A stretch of 64,000 nucleotides of DNA. It comes from Bolinopsis microptera. Lineage: Eukaryota; Ctenophora; Tentaculata; Lobata; Bolinopsidae. Every line of letters starts with the position of its first letter. The stretch's first letter is position 1. The stretch spans positions 5,394,001 through 5,458,000 of the forward strand of contig NC_087074.1 of the NCBI RefSeq assembly GCF_026151205.1, given 5' to 3'. Shown piece after piece: positions 44,001 to 56,300 of this stretch. Below the pieces are notes generated by a model. It saw only the letters and a list, made by a program, of their open reading frames with translations, was not told the origin of the DNA and did not search any database. A program made the position numbers and the translations under genes.

Positions 44001-47000
44001 GTTAACTGAAGTGACAGCTTATAAATATTCAAACCAAGTCGACCAGGCGTTTTCTACTTATGAGCACACATTCTTGTCATAGTCCTGATAATATTTCAAT
44101 AAACGTTTACCCTGTGGTGATAGTCCTTCATTTCCTTACACATCATGATAGAAAGATCACATACCGCACTTTTCTGCTGAAGAGTTTATCATTCTGACAT
44201 AATTTCTATTAAGAGTGTTGGAGTTTATTGAACAATTATATATTCTTATCAAAGGTCCTCAGAAGATCCTGTAGTAATCTGGTACTCTTGTTGATTTTAT
44301 AACTATTGTCTCCTCAGCACGATTTATCCCTGAAATAGTTTTAATATTTAACTATTAACGTTTCCGTACTGTATATAATATGCACTGTACACTCAGTACA
44401 ATGCTTTAAATTAACGTTAAAAATTTTAAAAGAAAACATGACGTTCATAAATACCCCGCTTATAACGAACCTATATTTTGACTCTGCCAACACGTCTTTG
44501 TCTCGCCCCCTGGTTAACATTGTTAGGCTTACCCCTCCTGCTACTCCCCTGCTTATCACTCAGCAGGTTAACCCCCGTCTTGTTACAGAAATAGATCACC
44601 GGGTCCAGTAAGCTGCTGATAGTAGGAAGGAAGATGATGTAGAGCGGTCCTAGGATGTGGATCTTATCATTCAGGTCGAATATCATCCCCTCCATGTCGA
44701 GGTCAGTGTAACGGTGGAGGGTCTGAACCAGCCATACGTAGAAGAATACACTGTAGAATATCGTGATGTTGAGCGCTACTAGGATGCTGGTTTTCAGCGC
44801 TCTCAGGCTTTTACCACTCGAGTTCTGTTTTCTTAGGTCCATCCTCTTTTGGAGAGACTTGTTCAGGTGTCTCTTTATGAATCCTCCTCCCAGGTTCAGA
44901 CCCAGCAACACAAAGTCTTTCCTCACCGTCTGCTCTGTTCTCGACCCTTTCCTCTTCTTCTCGTTGAAGTCCGTCAGAGGATCTGTCCGTTTTGTCAAGT
45001 TGGGATACTGAGAACTGTCTATGAAGTAAGGAGCTTTCCTCTCGTATCTCCTCAGAAGGGGATCAAACCCTCCCTCACCATCAGGAGACTGCTCAAACTT
45101 GCTTTTAGCCCCTTTTTTAGTGCTGTTTTGAGAAGGTTTGGAGACAGAACTTCTGTCGGGTCTCTTGTTCCACATGGGTATGATGTGGGGCTGGTTCTTC
45201 TTTTGATGGGTCCTGATGAAGTTCTGTGCTGCTTCTATGTCCCTCTCTGTTTCCGTGTCGTATGTCAAGTCACTACTGCTTAGTCTCAGAGGAGAGTCCA
45301 TAGTCCCCGAACTGTCTCCAGCTACCATGGCCGTTCTCTTGAATCGTAGCCTAGAAAGTAGACTTGGTTTTGTTGGGGCATTTAAAGTTGAGTATTTGAG
45401 GGCGATCACATCCACAGATTGACTTATAGGTGCTGATCTGGGGACAGTATCATTTTCCTCGTTTGACAGTTCCTTCTTCGAACAACCAGAGCAGTTCGAT
45501 TGATCTGAGGCGTATCCGTCTCTGGCCACACTGAGACTCAAGCTCTTAGCTGATGAGTCTGAGTTCTGCCTATTTACAGACTGGTTGCTACTCAGACCCG
45601 TCTGATCCGAGTGCTGTCTTGATAGTTCTCCTATGTTGGGTGAAAGCTGTGAAGGTTGTGCATTTGTGGACGCCCGCCGTCGAGCCAAGCGTTGCTCCCT
45701 CGCTAATGCTCGCGCGGGGCTGCGCGGTGGCAAAGTGCTGCTCTGTCGACCTCCTGGAGCTAACCCTCCTGATGTTGAACCTCCCGGTGCTAAACCTGCA
45801 ACCTGGTGCCCTCCTACGTGCAGGAACTGCTGGCTGCTGGGTGCTGAGAAGATGGTGGTCTGGATGGTAGGTGGACTGTCGGGGGAGTCTAGCTGCTGAA
45901 CCACACTAGGCCCGATCACTTTCAGAGTTAGCTTCTGTACTGTAGGAGTGAGGGAAGAGGTCCTGGATCCCAGAGGGGTCAGGGTTCCGTCACTGGTGGT
46001 GGGTGTTGTTGGTGCCACGACGATATCTGGAACTGTCGTAACTATGCCTTGTTGGGGTCTTATCGTGATCCCTGAAACGTCCATTACGGAGATGCTTGGA
46101 TTGGTGCTCATGTGTTGCAACTTCTGTCTGTGTACCTCCTCTACTTTTACTCTTGTTATCCTCCGGACTTGTTGCTTTGTCATTGGCTTCCTAGGTTGGT
46201 TCAGCAAGCTCATACTACCTGATCGCTGGAGTAAATTCCCTGCTGAAACTGTTCGGGTTTCCAGGCGAGGCTTTCTTTTGTCTCCGACACTAGATACACT
46301 GAATTGACCGTCTATAAAACTAACCAAGGTTACTGAACTCCTCTTCACGGATGATGGGGAGGTTGAGTTCACACTTGAAGTGTTGCTGAACTTGCCAACG
46401 AGTCCTTCCATTAGCGAGTGTCTCTTCTGACCGATCATGCTGAATCTGTCAGGTCTGATACTAGCGACACTTACTCGGGAGGGTCGTCTAGAAGCAATGC
46501 TGGCTATGCTTACCAGACTATGCTTCTTTTGGAGGTATTTCTTTAAGCTCCTGTATTTGCTGGCTGTAGCTTGGATATCCTCCGACGAGCCGAAATCTAG
46601 AGAGGTCACTGACAATCTGGTAGGGTTCATCCCGGTCTGGTTTAGACTTGTAGTAGAAGAGAATCCTGAGCGCTCACCGTCAGTATTGAGACTTGAAACA
46701 GATTCAAAATGAAGCTCAACCTTAGACTCCTCCGCAATACTACCACTTATCTTAGAGCTCATCCCACTTGCATTGCTATCAACACTAGCGTTACGTCTGT
46801 AAGGGAACTGGGATGTGTTCATTATCGGCTCAGATTGGGAAGCGGTGATGTTATTCCATGATTTAGATTTACCATATTGACCCATGGTGTTGGAGGGTGT
46901 AGATCGGGGGCTGTTTGAGGAGGAGCAGATGGAGGGGAGATTGTAAGGGTTGTTAATAAGAGGGTGGGTGGTGTACGCTACACTGTGTGCTCGTATCCTC

Positions 47001-50000
47001 TTGTGCTTGTGTTTAGTTCGACCCCCAGTTACATTGATCGTAGCTGTAGATGGTTGTGACTGAGTGAAGCACTGCAGGATTATTGGTTCTGATTGAGACG
47101 ACAGGGGGTTGAACACTTCTGCTACAAAGTTATCAGGCAACTTGGAAACTTTCACTCTACTCTTCTTGACCGCCTGCATTGCTGCTCTCATTAGAGCCTG
47201 CCTGTCTGCATGTCTTTGTTTCACCTTCAGTATCAGTACCACTGTAAACAACAAAGTGAACAAGATGGGGAGATTCACCGTCAGACCACCCATAAAAATA
47301 AAGTTGTAGCTCTGAAAGTAGTCCCCAGCCACACAAACTGTTAGATCAGCCCAGTAGTCCGACCCGAACATAACCTGCCTTGCAAAGGAGTACAATATCT
47401 TGTAGACCCACACAAACACCACAATACCCAGGGTGGACTTGTACCTGATGAGCTGTTTAGACCGGAGAGGCATGTAGAACACAACACACTTGATACCTAG
47501 CACGTACATGGTGATAAAGAGACCCATGGCAGGGAGGATCTCCACACAGGAGGCACTGATCGGACAGAACCAGGCTAAGGAGACTGGGAGGACTCTGTTG
47601 TTGAGGAGAGTGAGAGCGGAGAGAGAGGAGACGAGACCTTGGAGGAGGTCACAGATACCCAGGTTTATGTAGAGGATTGTGGTGGAGTTCTTGCCTTTAG
47701 AGGTGTCACGTGTGAGGAGGAGGAGGAGGTGGAAGAGGGAGATTCCGTTAAAAAGGGTCGTCAGGAAACTCACTAGAGCTGTTATAACCCCAAAGTAGAG
47801 GTTTGCCACGGAACCTACCCCAGGCTCATAATTCCTCATTGCTGGTTGCCAGGGGCCAGATTGTTCCGGAGAGGTTCAAGCCAAAGCCCTCGGGCCAGTA
47901 GGCCTCGGATAGGTAGAGGAGCTGAAGTAAGACCTGGATGAGTGTAACGAAGAATTTGAAAATCAACACACAAAACGGCAGTTTTTCCCAAGGGCTGATA
48001 ACTTGAGCTCGCATCTATGAGAAGGGGAGTCTGGGACTCAAGAATAAGGAGTCTGGGACTCAGGAACAAGGGAGTCCAGGACTCTTGAGTGAGGAGTCTG
48101 GTAGTCAGAAAGTGGAACTTTAATCGGTACTCGGAGTCATGTCAACGAAATGTTCTTAGCAATGGGATTCTGATTAAAAGAATAAATGAACCGACTGGCC
48201 GAGTCTTCCCACTTTGACTATTCTAAAATAATAAATTAATTAAGTGATGGGGGAAGATATACGCATGCTTAATTAAACCAGTTTTGTGCGGCCACAGAAA
48301 TTCTAACATATTCCTTTAATGCCATTACCCGGAAAAAGTTTAGTTGTGCCGCCTAATTTAGGACCCAATTAAGAAAGTCGACTTTGGCAAGTTGAGAATT
48401 AACTGTCAGTTGATGGATTTTCCACCGCGAATCAGCATCCTGGAACGTGCGACTCTTGTGATCAAAATTGGGAGACAATTTCCTAAAAAAGGTTAAATTA
48501 GCGATTAAATTTTAAAGAATTATCATTAGAATTACATCCTGGGAAGTTTCCTATCAATTTATCCGTCAATTATACCAATTTATGCCATGGTTTCCCATGA
48601 ACATTTCACGCTTGAAATTTCATTCAAAATAGCTTTAGAACCGCAAAAATAATCAAAAATCACAATCTTGAAAAACGTCAAGAGACATTTTGGCAGAGTT
48701 ATTAATTACTTATCCCTGATTCATGGCAAGAAACAGTGTTAATATTGACAAAATCAAGAGGTCATCCAAGATAGCAAGATGAACGTCATCATGCTTGCTG
48801 AGACTATTAAAAGTCAAGTAATTCACAAAGCCTCTCACTTGATTAAGTAATAAGTAATTATCATGATAAAGCAATTACCACGCACGTGCACACATCTGAG
48901 TAGAAGTGGAGAAAGTGTAGTACATATCTAAACTAACAAGCAGCTGAGTACACCAACATGTAAACAAATCCAACTTTCTCACTTTCTCTCACCTAAACAA
49001 TTAACAATGTGCTGGAGTCAGAGAGAGAGAGACATAGTAGTAGTTGAGTCAGCACACAGCGCCGCTTTCTCAGCGCTTTTGACTTTGTTTCGCAGTTGCA
49101 AACAGAGACATAGTAGTAGTTGAGTCAGCACACAGCGCCGCTTTCTCAGCGCTTTTGACTTTGTTTCGCTGCACAGTTGCAAACGATCGGTAGCAGATTG
49201 TGCAGTTGTTCTGCAAATGGTTGGTCTTTATGCGCCGTTTAATGCTTCTTAATGGATGAAAGCTTGTTATTTCCAATATTTCTTTACTATCTTTGTTGTA
49301 TAAATATGTGTGATTGAATTTGGGGTGGGTTATTGTCAGTTGTTATTGGGAGGGATAATTTCAGATAACTTTGGTCTCCAACCAAAGTTCCTAGCCTCTG
49401 GATTTTTCACCCTGAATCATGATTATACTAAAAGTAAAGGGAAGTAAAGTGCCAGTGCCCAGTGGTGAAAAATATATAAAACATTTGACCGAGTGAGAGC
49501 TAACCCTGTCCTCTATAAGAGCTGCTGATGACAGTGTCCCTGTACGAGAAGACATATAACGATTACCTGAAAGAGCACCGCCCCTGGCTCCACTCCGGTC
49601 GCCCCTCCTGGTCCTACTACTACAGACCCTGGCTCTACTACCCCTACAATAGGAAGTACTATGAAAAGTACAGGTTCTACGATCCTTACTACGATATCTA
49701 CTACAATGATTACTTGGATCACACTGTGCCCAGATACAGATACACGCATCTTCCAGTACGTTGGCATGGTTACAAGCACTGTTTTGGTAGAATGTTGAGA
49801 TTTGTTGAGAATTTTGCAAAACGTATCTTCTTAATATCCCTCAATAAAGTCTTAAACGTCTGTACTAAAATTCTCTAACCATTCTGAACTTGTATACTGT
49901 TAACTCATAATATGGTCATGTTGACCTACAGTGGCTCGGTAGGTACCCACGTATACATTTGTTGAGATGTTACACTTCGTGCTCCTAAAAACCCTGTCTT

Positions 50001-53000
50001 TGAAAATGAATTACTCCTGTAGTTGATACAACCCCGTAAATAGAGAGGAGTTTTGGTGGACCTGTTAATTGTTAGTTACACATTACAAGTTCCTCAACAC
50101 GGTAGTTTGGAAGTACGGTTTAACCTGTATGGCTGAAGTAACATGTCTCCACTTTTGAACAATAATTCCTAAATTCCAGCCCCTTACTTCCTTCTAATCC
50201 CCTCTAATCCTCACTCTTCCTGCAGGACTCGAGCGCAGTGGAAGACTACCTGAAATCTATTGACAAGATGGACAACATCCGTCACAGTATAGACACACTC
50301 CATACAGATCTGAACGTCAGTGAACTCCGGGACGATATCAACCGGACTAGACGGAAACTTAAGAATGATTTGGAACTGTCCCGATCGGCTAGATTGTAAG
50401 TCAGTCGGTCTGCTCCTTGCAGTATAACCTACAGTTTAATCGTACTGCAAACCCAGTATAACCTACAGTTTAATCGTACTGCAAACCCAGTATAACCTAC
50501 AGTTTAATCGCACTGCAAACCCAGTATAACCTACAGTTTAATCGTACTGCAAACCCAGTATAACCTACAGTTTAATCGCACTGCAAACCCAGTATAACGT
50601 ACAGTTTAATTGTACTGCAAACCCAGTATAACCTACAGTTTAATCGTACTGCAAACCCAGTATAACCTACAGTTTAATCGTACTGCAAACCCAGTATAAC
50701 CTACAGTTTAATCGTACTGCAAACCCAGTATAACCTACAGTTTAATCGTACTAGAAACCCAGTATAACCTACAGTTTAATCGTACTAGAAACCCAGTATA
50801 ACCTACAGTTTAATCGTACTAGAAACCCAGTATAACCTACAGTTTAATCGTACTGCAAACCCAGTATAACCTACAGTTTAATCGCACTGCAAACCCAGTA
50901 TAACCTACAGTTTAATCGCACTGCAAACCCAGTATAACCTACAGTTTAATCGCACTGCAAACCCAGTATAACCTACAGTTTAATCGTACTGCAAACCCAG
51001 TATAACCTACAGTTTAATCGTACTGCAAACCCAGTATAACCTACAGTTTAATCGTACTGCAAACCCAGTATAACCTACAGTTTAATCGTACTGCAAACCC
51101 AGTATAACCTACAGTTTAATCGTACTGCAAACCCAGTATAACCTACAGTTTAATCGTACTGCAAACCCAGTATAACCTACAGTTTAATCGTACTGCAAAC
51201 CCAGTATAACCTACAGTTTAATCGTACTGCAAACCCAGTATAACCTACAGTTTAATCGTACTGCAAACCCAGTATAACCTACAGTTTAATCGTACTGCAA
51301 ACCCAGTATAACCTACAGTTTAATCGTACTGCAAACCCAGTATAACCTACAGTTTAATCGTACTGCAAACCCAGTATAACCTACAGTTTAATCGTACTGC
51401 AAACCCAGTATAACCTACAGTTTAATCGTACTGCAAACCCAGTATAACCTACAGTTTAATCGTACTGCAAACCCAGTATAACCTACAGTTTAATCGTACT
51501 GCAAACCCAGTATAACCTACAGTTTAATCGTACTGCAAACCCAGTATAACCTACAGTTTAATCGTACTGCAAACCCAGTATAACCTACAGTTTAATCGTA
51601 CTGCAAACCCAGTATAACCTACAGTTTAATCGTACTGCAAACCCAGATCTATATTTCCTCTAATATTTATCTAAACTGAGCTATCTCCCCGTGCAGATTA
51701 CAAGAAGACATAGATCGCAAACGGAGAGTCAGGGAAGATCTGGAACTTTCTCGGTCTTATAGATTGTAAGTCTCACTTATAGGGACGGAGATTAATTCAT
51801 GTATTCAGGGTGGTCTGTTCTTAGTTAAGAAAATAGGTCTTGATCCTGTTAAAACTCTTCTAAACAAGACACATTCATTTCCAAACTGAACTTCCTCCCC
51901 ACCCAGAGCCTCGGAGCTAGAAGACATAAGATCGAGCACACTGAGAGCCGAGTTGTTGAGTGAAGCTGCACTCCGACCCTCCTCCGCTACCCCGTACGGG
52001 GACTACATCAGCACACTGAGACTCAGGAGCCTGAGACTGGAGGAAGAGCGACTTCTGGAAATAAGACGACTTCAGGTAGGAAGAGAGTATTATCTGTATA
52101 GCTCTTCGGCTGGTTATGAAATCTTTCCCATAATGAATTTGAAATTTAAATGGATATAACTTGTGATTTATATTAACTGATAACCACCAACCATGGTTAC
52201 TTGAACTGGTAGTATTGGTAACATTGATTGGTAACCATGGTTACTTGAACTGGTAACCATGGTACTTGAACCGATATCCTTTTGATAGTCCAGAGCTAGA
52301 GCGCTGAAACTCTATTGAAGAAGTGGGACTAATATGGTAGGTTATGAATCGCCCCTCAAAGGACTATCAATGGAGTTGTTTGTAGTTACCCGTTCCTTGG
52401 TAGATCGTAAACTTTACAGAGAATTCTGCTACGCATGGTCAACCCAACTTGTCAGTACATATCGAGCATCTTCGTTGTCATAGCAACCATGACTACAGAC
52501 TAGGTTTTATGTTAATGAACGTAGTTTTGCATCTCAGTTTGTAAACTCGTAACGTAAAATACTCTAGCCTAATCGTGATAGCCCAATGTGTAGTAATATG
52601 AATGTTAAATGTAGCAAATTCAAGTTCTTGAGATTGACATAATATTGCATAATATTATGAGCTACATTCCCGCTATAACATTGCTTCATAATGGATCAAT
52701 TAGTGTTCATGTCTTGACGTTATAAACTACATGTACATCAGCAAGCCACCTGGATTGTAGCCATTTCTTAATGTTGATGCTACCTTTTGACTGTCACATT
52801 TCGGAAACTGGGGGCTAAAAGTTAAAACCTATGTGCATAAATCTTACATGATTCGTTATGCTCCTGGAAGCTGTTACGTTTCGAAGTTTCGTTTGAAGAC
52901 GGGTTTCTGAACCTCATTTAATTTCGGATTTCGTTAACTATGACGTATAAAAAAGGCAGTAAAGTAAAGTTACAGATTACCATTCACTGGATTGAATGAG

Positions 53001-53398
53001 AGGACCTACCACATGTATCTGCAAGCACTTTGTACTTCTCAAGAGAAATTCGTGGCATAAACGTCGCACGCGCTGAATTTCTAGCAGAGATTGCACGTAC
53101 GAATTTATTGATGTATTGTTAGAATTTAAGAAAGAGCACATGCTTTGGAGGAATCCATCATGTATTACCTCCATTAGATTAACACCTGATAAACTGATAA
53201 CATTTCCCGAATCAGGAACTGGAACGGTTGAGAGGACCCCAGCCGAAGTGGTACGAACTGAAAACCCCCCAGTTTCACGTGGAAGCCCGGAAGAACAACG
53301 AGCTGATAGCTGCAAAAAAGCAGTGGCACGACCTGCGGGACTACACTGAGTCTGTTTGGAGGAGTAGGGACTTATCACGGAGTGCCACACACTCATAA
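41080..53398 (+). CDS. unrecognised acidic / Tyr-rich / coiled-coil protein, 8 exons
   Basis: Exons 41080-41205, 41370-41417, 41584-41745, ~49523-49755, 50226-50395, 51697-51765, 51907-52075 and 53216-53398. All junctions keep frame. N-terminus: VDSETLPKVE-type acidic repeats, then TDWLDVDNTNRWF. Exon 4 is strikingly aromatic (RPSWSYYYRPWLYYPYNRKY, YRFYDPYYDIYYNDYLD). Exons 5-7 are heptad-like and charged, with a repeated LKNDLELSRS / REDLELSRSYRL motif, then LRLRSLRLEEERLLEIRRLQ. Exon 8 ends RDLSRSATHS. I know no such family. Aromatic plus coiled-coil make-up suggests a filament-associated structural protein, with faint likeness to flightin/myofilin-type proteins (speculative). Exon 4 also starts with ATG at 49528, so a short isoform from an internal promoter is possible. 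The 7.8-kb intron holds an antisense GPCR. Confidence 0.6.
42000..42385. repeat. 12-bp-based degenerate repeat (accaggttctag)n
   Basis: About 30 degenerate copies of (g)accaggtt(c/g)t(a/g)g, with a higher-order repeat of ~130 bp (phrases such as gatcaagttctggagacca at ~42090, 42215 and 42345). Intronic. Open in some frames but not bounded by splice sites or conserved. Confidence 0.85.
42386..44470. other. large intron, no other gene seen
   Basis: Part of the intron between exons 3 and 4 of the + strand gene and the 3' flank of the antisense GPCR. Small ORFs only. Nothing else supported. Confidence 0.4.
44471..47839 (-). CDS. very long orphan GPCR-like protein, ~800-residue third loop
   Basis: A single-exon frame of 1122 residues. 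TM1 ~14-40, TM2 ~54-78 with INLGICDLLQGLVSSLSAL, TM3 ~92-118, TM4 ~132-152, TM5 ~180-206 (TVNLPILFTLLFTVVLIL). Residues ~207-1018 form one huge cytosolic loop rich in Ser, Thr, Asn and Arg (many RxxS sites, SRRPSRVSVASI, SPDSPPTIQTT, an RRxS-rich stretch). TM6 ~1022-1046 (LVALNITIFYSVFFYVWLV), TM7 ~1064-1086 ending LLDPVIYF, a DPxxY form of NPxxY. There is no DRY after TM3 (LGIKCVVFYMPLRS). The loop suggests heavy phosphorylation and scaffold binding (inference). The gene lies antisense within the 7.8-kb intron of the + strand gene. Closest family not identified. Confidence 0.8.
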   Translation of the reverse strand: MRNYEPGVGSVANLYFGVITALVSFLTTLFNGISLFHLLLLLTRDTSKGKNSTTILYINLGICDLLQGLVSSLSALTLLNNRVLPVSLAWFCPISASCVEILPAMGLFITMYVLGIKCVVFYMPLRSKQLIRYKSTLGIVVFVWVYKILYSFARQVMFGSDYWADLTVCVAGDYFQSYNFIFMGGLTVNLPILFTLLFTVVLILKVKQRHADRQALMRAAMQAVKKSRVKVSKLPDNFVAEVFNPLSSQSEPIILQCFTQSQPSTATINVTGGRTKHKHKRIRAHSVAYTTHPLINNPYNLPSICSSSNSPRSTPSNTMGQYGKSKSWNNITASQSEPIMNTSQFPYRRNASVDSNASGMSSKISGSIAEESKVELHFESVSSLNTDGERSGFSSTTSLNQTGMNPTRLSVTSLDFGSSEDIQATASKYRSLKKYLQKKHSLVSIASIASRRPSRVSVASIRPDRFSMIGQKRHSLMEGLVGKFSNTSSVNSTSPSSVKRSSVTLVSFIDGQFSVSSVGDKRKPRLETRTVSAGNLLQRSGSMSLLNQPRKPMTKQQVRRITRVKVEEVHRQKLQHMSTNPSISVMDVSGITIRPQQGIVTTVPDIVVAPTTPTTSDGTLTPLGSRTSSLTPTVQKLTLKVIGPSVVQQLDSPDSPPTIQTTIFSAPSSQQFLHVGGHQVAGLAPGGSTSGGLAPGGRQSSTLPPRSPARALAREQRLARRRASTNAQPSQLSPNIGELSRQHSDQTGLSSNQSVNRQNSDSSAKSLSLSVARDGYASDQSNCSGCSKKELSNEENDTVPRSAPISQSVDVIALKYSTLNAPTKPSLLSRLRFKRTAMVAGDSSGTMDSPLRLSSSDLTYDTETERDIEAAQNFIRTHQKKNQPHIIPMWNKRPDRSSVSKPSQNSTKKGAKSKFEQSPDGEGGFDPLLRRYERKAPYFIDSSQYPNLTKRTDPLTDFNEKKRKGSRTEQTVRKDFVLLGLNLGGGFIKRHLNKSLQKRMDLRKQNSSGKSLRALKTSILVALNITIFYSVFFYVWLVQTLHRYTDLDMEGMIFDLNDKIHILGPLYIIFLPTISSLLDPVIYFCNKTGVNLLSDKQGSSRRGKPNNVNQGARQRRVGRVKI
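47840..49500. other. intronic stretch upstream of the large GPCR
   Basis: Short gagtctgggactca repeats at 48020-48110 and a 75-bp tandem duplication at 49030-49170. No other gene seen. Contains the promoter side of the large GPCR and perhaps an internal promoter for exon 4 of the + strand gene. Confidence 0.45.
49030..49178. repeat. 75-bp tandem duplication
   Basis: Two near-identical copies beginning agacatagtagtagttgagt (49030 and 49105) and containing the short palindromic cagcgccgctttctcagcgc. About 350 bp before exon 4 of the + strand gene. Confidence 0.85.
50417..51646. repeat. 34-bp minisatellite, ~36 copies
   Basis: Tandem cagtataacctacagtttaa units with few variants (cgtact/cgcact, gcaaacc/gaaaccc). 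It fills almost the whole intron between exons 5 and 6 of the + strand gene, starting ~20 bp after the donor and ending ~50 bp before the acceptor. Very uniform copies suggest recent expansion. Confidence 0.97.
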
Positions 53399-56300
53399 AC
53401 ACTAGCTGTATATTAAACTATGTGCTGATTATCACGTATAAATACTGTGCTAATTATATGGCAATAAGTAGGATCAACTGATCAGGTTATCTATGTTGAT
53501 TTCTTTGTTATTTTGTCTGTTTTTGGGTCATTTGACGAATTTAAAGCTGGCTAACTTTTGTGATTTGTTTATTCTTAAAGTACAAACTAAGTTAAATTGG
53601 ATTTTAGGAGCCCCAACTGGCAACTGTTTCCGTAAAAATGTCACATAGCAGCCTGCAGCTGCTGATTTACCGCGGTTGCAGCATTTGTTAGCAGTCGTTG
53701 CCATGGCAACCGATCTCTTTTAGCAGTATCAGATTACACAGATCTTACTATAAACCACTATTTCTAAAGTACCCTTATTAATCTGTATGAATATGTAATT
53801 AGATTTTAGCGATTTAGAAAAATAACTTTAAGCATTGATTTTGAGGTGTTTAACAATTTTGTATAAATTATGTACTGTATTTACTATTGATCTATTGATT
53901 GTATGTACATATTATTATGTATATTATCCCCATATATACTCGGAGTATTATTGCGTATCTTTGAATATGTAGTATATGAACTGTATGTATAATTAATCAT
54001 AGTATACTCATTTAAATAATATCACTTATATGTTTTTAACCCAACTCCATTCATTTAAATAAATTTGGATATCACACATTCAAGCAATTTGCACTCAACC
54101 ATTGAAATCTCAAAATGTTCACTCAACCTTATCACATAACTCACTAGCACGATCAAAAGAAACTGTTCCGGATAATCCCAATCTCCTGAGAACTGTCTTG
54201 GAGACCGTTAGTCTACTGATGATGGAGGGTTGTCATGGTAACGGCTGATGATGACCCATTGACCCTTTACACGTAGGTTTGTGATTCTTATGAATTTCTA
54301 AAAATAGTTCCTTAAGTATTGGATTATGAAACTAAAGCTTTCATGTCTGGTTCTGCATTATTTTGATCGTATTCAAGTATCACGCCACTAAAAATGCTTA
54401 GTGTAAGTAAAAAGGCGAATTTTGTCCACCGAATGAATTTATTCGGGGTTACAGTAATCTGCATTGTTCTGAACCGGACCCGGCTTAATTTGCCAAGGAA
54501 AAACGCGCAATGACTACCCTGAACAGTGTAAGAGTAAGCCCAACTTTATTACCGACACCATTAATATTATGCAGACAACTTAATATCATTAAACGCAAAA
54601 CTACATTAAACGTATCACTCCTCCTCGCAGTAATGCAGACCGAGGAATTAATATTACTGTTTTAGTATTCGTTATTAGACTAGTTTACTGTTAAGTGCGT
54701 GTTCCACTTTATGTTGTGTGTGTGTTGCACCTAAATTAAATTTCCTCCACAACTAGTTCACCCCAGTGTAAACCGTGACCACGTGGGGCTAGTTGGGTGG
54801 TACAATTGTCGTTTAGAGGTGGGCAAACTTTACTTTCTCCGGTCTTGAACTGTTTTTAACAAGCTTCCCTGTCTTTGAGATGGTGTGAAAAGTGCAGGTG
54901 TCCTGTAAATACCCTGCTTCTTACGTATACTGTTAGTTATGCTCTGGTTCTATTTCTTGTCCGTTCAGGTCTTCTAGAAAGGTGTTTTTAGCTCAGATAA
55001 TGGCTGTTGCCCTGCCGCACCCAGACCACCCAGACCATGGCTATCTTCCAGGGTTTTCTGCGGGTTCTGAGGCACTACCAGGAACGGAGATTTAGGTATT
55101 ACGATAAGGGAAATCGTAGTCAACCAACAATTACTATAGGAATAGGAATAGTAAAGTAATATTATCGACTTAAGAGCGTGTTCTATAATTGTGGTAGAAG
55201 AGCTGATCCCTCAACCTAGCTTAGAAACTATTTACTTTGACAAGGTTGGTAAGAATATATTTAGACAGTAGGTAGACATATTTTAATAATGATATTTTGT
55301 GATTTCTTGAACAAGTAAATCTGTCCAAGCCTTACTAGTACTAGTTCTTATAAACGCGTTTGAGTCATTCGTTCAGTAAATATAATACTGAATACCAATT
55401 AATTATTCTACTTAGACGAACTCTTTGAAGAGTACCACTTCTAAGCCTCTAAGCCCTAAGGTCGAGCCTAGTGGCACTAGTTTTTGATGCCATTTAACTT
55501 TTACCCTTTGGCCTTTGCATTTGTTATATAATATAGTGTCGGTGTCGTTTCTTAGCACCTGTGTTCTCACAACCGCAAATCTTCATATACTCGTAGTCGT
55601 GGGAAGCCCTTCAATATTATAATATCCTTATTTTTAGTTCAGATGAATAGTTTTGACCTGTTTCACCGACAATAAAATACCTTCTATCATTTATTGTTTT
55701 TGCTTCAGCTATTTCTCTATTTTAGTCGTTCTCAAAGTTCAACTCTGCAATCGTCGCCGTTAAAATCCGATATATTTTCTCAAAAGTAGGTACACTGTGA
55801 TACTAATAAATACTAATAAATACTAATTGGCGAGTGAAAATGGCGAAATTTCAATGAAATTTTACGAATTATTCCGCTTAGCTTAGTTGGACCACTAGAA
55901 TAACTCGTTTAATTAAAATTAGTCACACTTTTACTTAGGTGTAGTAATTGGTCAGAGCGCACCAACACACGATTTTACGTTTTACTAATACGCAGAGTTT
56001 CCAATAAACTATTAACTAAAACGACACTAGCCAACCTCGTTGAATTAATGTACACCTGCTACCTGCTATCAGATCCTTATTATTTACAATTGACAATTAC
56101 AACGCAAAACTTGTCTATTAGTTTGATGGTTCGGAATTTTTACATTTTACATTTTCCAGTGGCTTTTTTTATCCAGACGTACCTTAATTAAATTTTAAGT
56201 AAACTTTCACCCAACTTAGCTTTTCACGATACATAACATTTATAGGTATACGTGTACTGTACATCTGAATCAAATCCTAAATTGAGTTTGCAGTTGAAAA

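Noticed and set aside
44763-47672. Several 60-144-codon frames on the + strand
   Set aside because: They are opposite-strand shadows of the 1122-residue GPCR frame, with no splice or domain support.
49391-49819. 142-codon antisense frame over exon 4 of the + strand gene
   Set aside because: The + strand frame has matching splice sites and phases with neighbouring exons; the antisense one has none.
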